Source: Plecoglossus altivelis (lineage: Eukaryota > Chordata > Actinopteri > Osmeriformes > Plecoglossidae). Taken from it: a DNA stretch of 64,000 bases. Location of the stretch: positions 12,212,904 to 12,276,903 of the forward strand of contig BROE01000009.1 in the NCBI GenBank assembly GCA_036571765.1, in the 5' to 3' direction. Shown here piece by piece: positions 53,601 through 64,000 of the stretch (its first letter is position 1; every line of letters starts with the position of its first letter). The translations under genes were made by a program, and so were the position numbers. The notes under the pieces were generated by a model. The model worked only from the letters and a program-made list of their open reading frames with translations, had not been told where the DNA came from and did not search any database.

Positions 53601-56600
53601 CTCGGCAAATAGCCCCTCCCTTTTGATGTTGTCCTTAGATTAGCAAGGAGATTTTCCATAAGTTATTGTGGTCATCTAGAAGGGGAAGCCATTTAAAGAT
53701 GGAGCTCTGTGATCAGAGACAGCGATGGCAGTGATAAGCTCCGGCCAAACTGAGCCATAATATATGTTGGAAGCCTTGCCTGGCCACTAGTCTCAAAAGG
53801 AATTTTCTCACCCAAGCAAAACATTAACGGCACCCTGTTAGGTGCTTTACGTTCAGCTGACCCGACTGTTTTGGTGTTAGGAGTTAGTCTCATACTGTAG
53901 TTCTCTAGTATTCTTATAGTTTGTCCTACTAGGAGCTTGAATCACACTGTTTCTCATAATTAGCCTCTTAACCATCGATCTTTACCCCAGCAGCTGTTTC
54001 TCTGTTTCGGCAGGGAGTAACTCTTTAATAAGCAAACAGCATGTGATCAAAAGCAGAGGTCAGGCCTCAGTAAGATCTTACTGAGTTGGATGGATGCTAG
54101 TTTTAAGTTCAACACTTATTGCTTTTCTACAGTTCTTTTTTGGGGGTGCGTTTTGCCATGCCACAAGCACACCACGTGCACGCTACGCATTTGTAGTGCG
54201 TTACATTGTTGTTCTAAATGAGACCAAGCAAGAAGGAGAATCAGTAACAGGTCAAATGGCTGCCAAATGGGTGTAAACATTTCAAACATCAAAACAAAAG
54301 CTTGTTGATAATGGGCCTTAGCAGTCCACATTTTCACCTTTATACAATGATACTAAGAATTCCCCATTTCTAAATCGGGAACCTCCCGTTTGGGTGTTTG
54401 TTGACTTTGATGGTTGAGTGTGCGAACTGAAAGGGAAATGGGAGAAGGAAAGAAAACAGTCATTGATAACCAGATAACTAGTCTTCTTGAAGACTTCCTT
54501 AACAGCCATCTGTGTACTATCATGTTATGTTTACATGAGGGTAGTGACCTCTTCTGACCTCATCATTCACTTTCACTATGTAGAGAATGTGGCTAGTAGC
54601 TGACCACAAATCTGTGAAAGATTACTCCCAGACTATACACCTCCCATCATCCATCACTCCTGCCACAGGGGCCTGGGTGACACTACTTTAGTTCTGTTTA
54701 CCAGAACTTTGCAGGAACCCAGTTATCTCCTACTGTGGACTTCCTATAATATGATTTCTCCTCTGTAACTCTATACAGATCTTCAGGAGCTGGATTAAAA
54801 CAGTCGGAAATACACAATGTTTGCAGTGATTGGTGGGCAAAGTCACATGAAAAATAACATAAAAAAGCAATTGCATCACCTCGGAAAATGTTCTTGTGCC
54901 TGTCCCAAATTTCCCAATGCCGTTGTACAAAGACAATAAAGTTTTCTTATAAAAACAAATTGTACAGGATGTTCCAGGACGAGAACAGGAAGATGGATGA
55001 TGTCAGGAGGAACATGAGATGTCATCTGTTCCGTCCTCTGGTTCCACTGAAGGGTCGGTCCCAGGTGATTTGAAACAAGGAAGACATCCAAAGGCTTCGT
55101 CATTGCCACTGGTAATCACACCCTGTCAGTCAAGCCATCATCATATTCATTGGCCTAGTTCTGATACTTATGGATATTGTAAGCAGGCAAGTTTGAGCCG
55201 TTGAAATGAAAACGTATCAATTTAGATTCTGAAAAAAGAAAACTTCAGAAAGATTCTTTGATAAAGAATCAGCAGACCATCTTTTGGGGTTCTCTGAGAT
55301 AAGTGGTGGCTGTCTCTGAGCCGTGTCTAAGACCACGTGCTGTCCTTTGGAATGACCTGACCTCAATTGTCCTGGCTAGTAACCTTTGATACCAGTGATG
55401 GACTATATGAGGGACTCCTGGATGGATGTCTGTAGTGAGAACAGACCTACATTAGCTGGGCCACATGTGGATACAGATACCAAACCTTATCCGCTACCTC
55501 TTGTTCCTCCAAATCTCTCCTCCCTCCCAGGGACAGCCTTGTTTGTTGTGAGGAATTACTGGAAGACTAGAGATGGAAGAGGATGGAAGATGAATGCTTG
55601 ATCCAGGAAATGCAGTCTGGGAGAGGCTGTGGCTCCCTGGGTCACTGGAGCGGCGCTGTACGATCAAAACTGACGTGGTGGTTTTAATGTGACACACTTG
55701 ATTTAATCACACGGCACTCTTATTAATCACCTTGCCGTTAATTCCATTAGCCATTCGTTCTGATGCAGCGATTCATGTTTATCTAGCTTTTGTCTCAGAA
55801 ACCAGGGCAGATTCAAGCTTCCACTTAAGGTTTTGGAGTGCTCTACTTGGCCAGGGTCTAGGTTCTCCATAGACGTCAGAAAACAGTTCTGAACTTCATT
55901 TGAAGGACCTCCCAGCCAATGGCCAGTCAATAGAAAATTTGCGAAGGGATTGGCCAATAAAAGATGAACAGATACTTAGCGATAATTTTTCACCTCACCT
56001 TGGGTCACACAACATTTAAAAAATGTACTTTAGAGAAGAATCCATGAACATCTACATAAGCTTGTACAAGCTGTTATGCCTTGCTATCTTAGCTTGGCAT
56101 GAATTGTTGAGCAGAAACCTAATGTGTGTTGTTCTTTCCAATAGCTAAATCAAATTGTTCAAATTTAATGCATAGGATTTGAATTACATTACTCTAGAGT
56201 TAACAACACGCAAAATACAGAGTTTCTGCGACAGAAAAATGGTTATGGAAATCAGACCGTAATGTTCAGCTTTTAAATTACTTGACCAATAAATGGGATT
56301 TTTACAGAATCAATTATTCAGTAGCCAACATAGTTTACTGTCCAGGTTTTTGTAACCAGAAACTGATTACTATTCCTTTCTATTCCACATCCAGACCTTG
56401 AGGCTAAGTGGACGGACTCTTTTCTCATTCCATTTGACCACAGCAGTAGACATCCCGCTGTCTCATTAGCCCCATCTTGGTCATTTCTGTTCATCACCAG
56501 CAGATCGATGAGCAGCGTGGGGTGATTTGATCTGTTCCTGGTCCAACAACAAACCCACATCTGCCCAGCTCAGCTCAGTACCTTTCCACTGTTTGTCCTC

Positions 56601-59600
56601 ATTAGTCCGGCCTGTTCACTGCCCATCTGGGCAGCCATGGAATTTTTATTTCTCTTTCGCTCGTCAAGGAGCCTGTTTAGTCACCAATGACATTCACTGT
56701 GGGCAGAAGGAGTTAATGGACTCCAGCCTTGTTCACTTAGCCTGGTTGTGGTGTCCTCAGGTCGATTAGCTCTGCGCTGATTTCTAACACAAGGGCCGCA
56801 AATCATAATCATAATTTAGCCCTTTCTAATTCAAAATAGTCTGTGAAACTTTAGGTAAAATATCAAAGATAATCTGAGTTTATTTTCCAGTTTTTTTAAA
56901 TCCCACTCACATACTTTCTGGATTCCCATGCAATCAATTCAACATGAATCTTTAATCCTATTGGTCAGCTCTACTGCATATCCATTCATCTCTCGGAGTG
57001 AGGGAAAGCTGACTAATGCTGTTCTAACATGATATGGGCTCCCTGCAGTTCTACCACCACTGCAGACTTTACATAACACCCCTCTATGACAGACATTGAT
57101 CTCAAATCTCCATAAAAAGGCGGGGATGTTTCTTTCGGCGTAACAGATAGTTGGAGATGTATTGAGCCACACCTGAAGAAGTACTCGCTAAAAGTTTGTT
57201 TTTGAACTTGTGACAAAGCGTTCATATATCTGGGTTTGTAACTGTGTAAGTGACTCTCGTGTCCACATATATCACTTCTGACACTTTAAATGCCAGGAAA
57301 TAACCAGTAGAACCATGATAAGCCTACAGTATGTCTTACTTCCACATGACACAATAGCCCAATGAGCTCTGACGAAGGGTCTTCCCTCAGTAAATGATTG
57401 AGAGTTCAAGTCCCCTGCCTGAGTGTAATTAGCTCTGTCCAGTGAGTCCCAGAGGGCTATACCCTCCCTGCTCATCCCTGCCCCTCTTTAGCTCCAACAC
57501 TCCAGCATCAAACCTATGCCCAGCTTAGCCGTTCTCTGACTGACGTTCATGTTAATTGTGTTAATGAAGGTCATTCTGGTGAGCAGCTGGAGATGCTCTC
57601 TGTCTCTACAACATTCCCAGTGGGTGAGCTGGGGCCTGGCAAGACCCGCACCAGGCGCCTGAAAACGCCATATGCTCTCCACCCACCAAGTAACACCTCA
57701 CGGAGCTGGCTCTGGATAGCTCCCCTGGCAGACCTCAGAGGTGCAGGGAGAGTTGGTTGTCATTGATGCAGGACAAATAAGGATTTTGGGCATTTTCTTG
57801 CCACAAGGAAAACATTATTTATTCACCTCTAAATAGATTGCCTTGTTCCTTCACTCCCTGCATCATCAATATCCTAACAAGGAGTCTTTTTATTGCTCAC
57901 CGCTGTGAGAACAAAGACCTTTCTTTCTCTGTCTCTTTGTCTCTCTCTTTCATATCCATGCAGAGGTGTGTACTGTATTTGGGTCTATTGTGAAACAGCA
58001 GGGCCCACTGACTTGATGTGTGGTGGTATTCCACCCCTTGTGCACGCGCTACTCTCCATCAAAAGCTGCAACCTCCACCAACCTCCCCTAACATATTAAC
58101 ATGATGCCTATGGCTTTTGCAATATAACCGAGGTTCAAGGCTGACTCCGACCAGCTGCGGTGGGTAGGGAGAAGGGCTGGTGGAAGCAGGGAGGATGGGA
58201 GGGGTTGCTGGTGCACTGGCATGGTGCGTGGTAGATGTTATGTAAAGGTCAGACAGGATGAGGACTGGCATCTTGGCATCTCCCTCTCCCTGGGCAGCCT
58301 GCCGTCTGAGCCAGCTAGGTGACAGCAGGCCACAGGGCGTCTTCTGTCTCCCTGCAGGCGCTCCTCTCCTGGCCCCGGGGTGGGTTCCTAGCTGGTATTT
58401 CACTAAGGGCAGGATTGTACGGCCCCCCATGGAAAAGCACAGACACGGTGGCACGCATGCACTGCCGCACACACACATTCTTTCCACGTAGGTCACCGCG
58501 TGCCAAAAGGATCAACCAGAAAATATGTTCTGTGTCTTTTAGGAACTTTTTGGGGAGGAATTTCGACATGGCGTCCTTTCTCTCTCTCCCCAATGGTATT
58601 GACAGTCATTCGGTAGAAACTTAGGTGGAGAGATGCAGAGCAATGGATGTTCTCCTCTGTGACATTCCCCTTGACATTCCCCAAGGCAGGACGGAAGGAT
58701 TGCTTCATAGCATTCTCATAACCCCCATGCTACTCTGCTCCTAGATGGAGCATCCTTTAGCTGAAAGCCAGATGGAACTTTCGACCAGAGGGGGAACTTT
58801 TCCCTCTCTGTTACCATCTTTACTGTCAGAACAGACCCCTAACCTCCAGTCAAGGGCGGTGTGCGTGTGTGTGCGCGTATGTGTGTGTAAATTCATGGAG
58901 TTCCACTGGGGACATATTAGCTGTCTGTGCCTGGTTGTTACCTCCGGGTCACCCCTCTGGCTCTTACTCCCTAATCGTTAGCCTGTAACTCCATCTGACC
59001 CGCTGGAGCCAGGATGAGCTGGACTGGAAGACTCTGGAGGTTTTAATTTAACAGACGGGTAGAGGAAAGCAGATCGGCGCTGCATGTGCTCTTGTCTACT
59101 TGTGTGGTTTCCGCAGGTGGAATTGCCAAGCTGTATGTGTGTATGTATGTGTGTGTCTGTGTGTGTGTGTGGGGAGAGTGCTTGTATGTTTTGAGTGACC
59201 AGTCTCCCTTGTAAGCTTTGACCTTGGTATTGATGAGTGAGACTTAACTTTTAAAGCTCTTGTCAACCCTGCACTGCCCCTGTCTACCACCCCCACCCCG
59301 TCTGCACCCACACACACCCCCATGTTTGCGAGGGGTGAGGATTGGATGGCTCGTGTTGCCTGACGAGGGACTTAAAGGCAAGGTAAAGACCCTGTGAGGG
59401 ATCTGGCAGGTCTAATTGGATACTTGAAAGGAGTATTGATTTGGTTTCGGGTTTGTCAGTGTTCGCATGACTGGACTTTGCTGATGTTTCAGTACTCCGG
59501 GGGCGGTACTTCCTGACACTTCTCACCCAACCCAGCGCAGCTATTTCAGGTCTTCTCTAGTTCCTTTTGTGCATTTATGTTGAACAGTCAAATAACATTA

Positions 59601-62600
59601 GTGAGTGCAACCGTAATACATTAATATAATGTAGTCAACTGAGGTAGTACTTTCACGGTATCGCAGTAACTCTTTGTGGTCACGTTTGCCTTCATTTATC
59701 AACCAGGCCTTTTTGGGCTGTGGTCATAAACTGCTTGTGTGTTGGGTCCTGAGATCCTGACAGGGTGTCACATGCCACAACCGTTTTACCAATTTAATAT
59801 ATCACTCCAGAAACCACAAGGATAACACATCCTGCTTTGTTTATGAGACCACATGGCCCTCTCCACTCGTCACCGCGCATCCCAGACTCCCTCGGTAATG
59901 AGAAACCTGAATTATTCATCCACCGATCCTCCCATCCTGAGAGGAAAGCGTGGCCTCAGCCAGATGTTCCAGAGGAGGACAAGGGGGAGGGATGGATGGA
60001 TGAATGGAGAGACAACGGCAGAATTAATGAAAGAGGGGAAATGTTGCCTGTTGGATTGTGTGAGATGTCAGTACTGTTTAACAGCCAGACAACAGTCTTT
60101 GCAGAAAGACAACGTGTTATTAGTTTCTTAATTCACTTCCAATGATGGTAACATTGAGGTTTTAGGACAGGAGTTTTGTTCTTTAGGTCGTCCTTACTTG
60201 AGTGACGTGCACAATCGACGGATTTGCATTATACTACAACACAGGCTACAGCAGTTGAGGTATTATGTAATATCTACAGTACCTCTATGTTGCATGAACT
60301 AGATGTCACCGACAGAGCTGCTTTGATGATGGAAATAAAGGATTTAATTTAGCAGCTGCAATGAGGTGACAGCTCTACAGCTGCTACCACAGTCAGCCTT
60401 ATTACTGCTCCGCAAGAACAAATCCCAAGGATTGTCATTCTAAATGTTTTCTCTACAACACCTGGATGAAATCTGTGTCCCTAAAGTATGTTTGAAGCCT
60501 CCTGTTTGTCACAATGGACACAGTTGGAATGAAATTTGTGTGTTTCTGTGGCTGGTTTTGATGGGTTGTGGTGTCAAGACTGCAGAAAGAGGTTCCGGTG
60601 GAGGTCCGCTGCCTAGAACTGGGTGTGACGGCTGAGAGGAAGACAGACTGATGGAGCTGTGCATCATGGTAGAGGCCTCATCCATCATGTACTCTGGAGG
60701 TGGTGAAACCTGGTCAGAGGTTGACACAGTTAAGATGCAGAGCTTTTCTTTTTCACTCATGGGAAGAGACTCCAAAGTCGATATGACAAGAATGAAAAAA
60801 GGACTAATAACAGTGATGCTATCTGGCTGCGAGACTGCTGGTATGTGACTGACAGTGACAGTGACTCATCCTTATCACATCCCATCGTTATAAAAACGCG
60901 TGACCCACAACCTGAACTGCTAAGTTCTGCGATGGTGCCAACTCACAGCCCTTTGATGTCTGGAGGTGTCAAACGAACCTCATCAAAATCTTCCACTTGC
61001 CAAGAACCCCGTCGAGTCAGGTTTTTCTCTCCTTGTTTCTCCTTGGCCTGAAATGTCTCCCCATCGTCTGTGTTTAATCTAAGGAAGATATTTCAGATGA
61101 GCCTCTTAGCTTGTGTACCTCAGAGTGGTGGTGTGACCTGAAATGCTTACTAACAAAGTGTGGAAAAAGGATTTGAGGGTTGTGATGGAGTTGCAAACAC
61201 AACGGTTTATCAAAAAGTCAAGTAATCCTTCTGTCCTCCCTAGAGAAAACGGTACAAATTGTAGATAATTGCCAATGATATAATTCTTGTTAAGTTTTTA
61301 AAAATCTTTTGAAGACACACTTTCCACCTCAGACATGACGGTCCTTCACAGCATACTAATGGGAAAATGTGGTTTACTTTAGTTGTTGATAGTCTAGATG
61401 TTTTCTTCTGTTTTAAAGACCTCTTTCTCTGAAGTTACACATCACAAAGCATTTTCTGGCAGTTGGATCACGCTGTTATTCCGTAAGAGACAGATGGGGT
61501 CTGAAAGGATAACGAACACTCTTTATTCCTGGAAGTTTAAACAGACTTGTACTATCTTATCTCAGTTCTCCTCCGCAATTGGACACAGTCGGTGTGTCCT
61601 TTTAATGCTTCAAATCTGTTTAACTCAATCTAAATCAGAACAGATGGACATGGAATCATATCAGTTGAAGGAAACCTCCTGAGGCCTGTAATTGAATACC
61701 TCTGTTTTGGCAGTTGGTTGATTTTTCTTGATCCATGAAGGCTTCAGTTCTGAACTTGACCAAGAATGACTGACCCATAGACAAGAGACTTCTGCTTTTT
61801 TTTCAATTCAAAGGTTCGTAAGGGTTTGCATTCTGGATACAGATGTGCGAAAATTTGTACTTAAGCTATTTCCGGGAGGTTAAGTCATCTAAGAGAGGTA
61901 GGTGGTCAGGAATGCTTCCTTTAACTGTTTGAGACCACTGAGGAAAGCAGTGCCTCATGTTGAAGCACCTTACTTTAACCCTACTTGTCATATTCTCATG
62001 TCTATTCATTCCATATTTTATCTCTGGTAAAATCCCCCTATTGGCCTAGTGCTTCTACGGTGTTTATATTTAGTTTGCTTACTAGAACTAGTCCTTGATG
62101 TTCCAGCATAACTGGGGGTCTCATCCAGGAGGGTGGAGTAGTGGAACAGAAGCCCCGGGCCTGTGCCCCAGTGTAATTAAATGTTTCTCAGCCTCCCCTC
62201 CCCAATTCTCCAGGTCCCTGCTCTAGAGGAATGCTGGGAATGTGAGCAGGGGTCTTAGCTGAATGGTTTGGTTATTAAGTGCTCCACGGAGTCCCGTGTG
62301 ATGAACGAGCAAAGGGGCCACAGTGCGGAAACACAGCCTCGCAAGGCAGCCTGCGCTGGACAAACTGAGGGAGTGAGATGGCGAGGAGGTGGGTGAGGGG
62401 AGGATGAGAGGAGGCGAAGAGTAGCAGAGGGAATGCTGATGATAAGGAGGAGAAGGAGAGATGAGGCTGGCAGGAGCAAGTGTGTCGTTGAAGAGATGGA
62501 TAACCTTTCCAGTAGGGAAGCTAGTATTGTTTTCTTTGGTCTACTGATGGATCCATCCCATTTCCTTAGGTAACATCTCTACCTTATAGAGAACCCTCCC

Positions 62601-64000
62601 TTTATAAAGAATACAATCTGGGCCTGAACTTTTTTTTAAATAGTCATATAGTACAGTAGCTTGTGTCTTAGTCATTGCTCTGGGTGTTTTTGAGGTTGAA
62701 TCTTTTAAAATACATGTCCTTGCCTCGACTCTACAGCTTTGAAATTGCAACACTAATTCTTGTGCTTTCTTTTTACACAGACTAGATTCAACCGAACTGA
62801 TTAAACTTTCTATACCATTTCTTCCTCTACTCCCTGGAGCTTCGGTTGTAAAGAGAATGACTGACATTTTTAAAGGAGAAGTCTAGCTGATTTCTCACTG
62901 TTCAATATCAAGGACATTGTCTTTATTGTAAAGTCCCAAATCAGACAGCTTCAGGTCACAAGACAATATTTATCTATCTCTAAAATGCTACCAATTTTAA
63001 ACAATAATATTCCCGGTTTGGCCTCATGTACATATTTTCTATATTATAGATTGATTTGACTTGTTACTTGATTTAGACAGACATTTCCCCTTCTCCCAGA
63101 TCCTTGTCAGGCAATCCACATTAAGCCTGCAAGCTTTGCAATCTGTCTTGTCGAGGAAATTGCTTTCCTTGTTGTTCCGTGGAAATGATCCTCAAAGACA
63201 ATTTAATGGTAGCAATTCTCCTCTATCTCATCTTCCCCACGTCTTTTATCTTTCTTCCTCCCTCATGAATTTGGTCGTGCTCTTTAATCTCCCAACTTTG
63301 TTCGCGATTCTGATAGCTTAGCGAAAACATCCGTTGTTAGCACCTCCCCGGGCTGTTCCCAGATCAGTGTCACTTCACTCCTCTCCTCTGATTGGCTGCT
63401 GGGGTTGTGTGTGTGTGAGAAAGGACTGACCCCCCTATCACTTCATATCTCATTAGCCACTCATCAGGATCATCCCCTTTACGGTAGTGAAACCTGTCCA
63501 CAGGAATCCCATCAGACCCGTCAACTCGGCGTCTGTTCTCCTGTGAAGCAAAACCATCTTGCCTTATTACAACATGCCCTCTGCGTCTATTCAGACTTCC
63601 CCTTCATTTTGAAATGGCTGACACATGATTTCTTAAGCTTGAAAAAAAGGCTTTGATGTTTTGTGTGTAATTATTCTTGTATCCACAGAAGCAATCTCTT
63701 ACGTAAGATTTTTAGTAGACAGTCTGACTTTTTCCTTTATCCATACATTGCCAGTGTTTAATGATAACGCCGCACAAAATGGCCAGATCTGTCTCTCCCC
63801 CATGTGTGAAGTGCTTATTTTGACACCGATACTAACCACATAAGTTTATCTACTACTTTGTAATCATGTCCTGCCAATCCGTTGTAATGGTATGCTGTTG
63901 TTGTCATCATAATGATCGTTAGTGTTCCCCCATGCATATGCTGGGTGCCAACTCTCGCAGTCATTTGCTCTGCTTCCTAATTTGATGTGGAGCGTGTGGG

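Larger units (their letters stand above)
41604..64000 (+). other. stxbp6: stxbp6 intron (at least 22.4 kb), no further exon seen
   Basis: The expected next exon (beginning with a Val completed from the split codon, then a Thr-Asn-Lys-Lys block) was not found in this stretch; it lies downstream or in the gap at 50021-50658. The region holds many CA/GT and CT microsatellites (42849-42931, 43743-43795, 44627-44700, 45066-45149, 47547-47568, 49152-49202, 49409-49495, 53140-53190, 59133-59172), a G-rich repeat (46306-46328) and a 14-bp repeat (47161-47216). Long single-copy-looking stretches (51000-52400, 54000-58000, 59800-64000) have no coding signal; some may be regulatory. Confidence 0.65.

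Noticed and set aside
63061..63321. 86-codon + strand frame with hydrophobic end
   Set aside because: No similarity to amisyn or other known proteins and no splice context; expected by chance in AT-rich intronic DNA.

Overview
This window is vertebrate nuclear DNA, almost certainly from a ray-finned (teleost) fish. It has GT-AG spliced genes, dense CA/GA/CT microsatellites and short minisatellites, two assembly gaps (2693-3296 and 50021-50658), and protein sequences very close to, but not identical with, human orthologs. No bacterial, phage or viral genes are present. Most long open frames are low-complexity repeat read-through.

Positions 1-26310 carry most of fermt2 (kindlin-2) on the + strand. 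Thirteen constitutive coding exons run from residue D53 to the stop codon at 23974-23976, and a 2.3 kb 3' UTR ends near a poly(A) signal at 26287. The exon with the start codon (about 52 residues) is missing; it lies upstream of the window or inside the first gap. Spliced, the exons predict a protein of about 678 residues, against 680 in human. Numbering fits so well that the integrin-binding QW pair and the ILK-binding L-E-x-x-L helix fall where the human numbering, shifted by two, predicts. Two in-frame microexons, 33 nt (11717-11749) and 21 nt (22062-22082), have good splice sites and long pyrimidine tracts. They predict longer isoforms. The exon at 14664-14770 appears to have lost two single bases in short homopolymers, one of which destroys its splice donor; this looks like a sequencing or assembly error.

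Positions 26311-41401 have no recognisable coding exon. They hold CpG-rich segments (about 32165-32590, 33950-34290 and 40950-41300) that could be promoters or 5' UTR exons of the next gene. A good CTCF-like site lies just downstream of fermt2.

At 41402-41603 is the first coding exon of stxbp6 (amisyn), + strand, giving residues 1-51. The next 22.4 kb (41604-64000) appears to be its first coding intron; no later exon was seen, and the second gap lies within it.

The two genes are functionally separate: integrin adhesion for kindlin-2, and SNARE-dependent exocytosis for amisyn. They are neighbours in tandem orientation. I found no new multi-gene system. The observations most worth checking are the paired microexons, the double base loss, the fermt2-stxbp6 adjacency with CTCF-like sites, and the CpG-rich candidate 5' ends of stxbp6.
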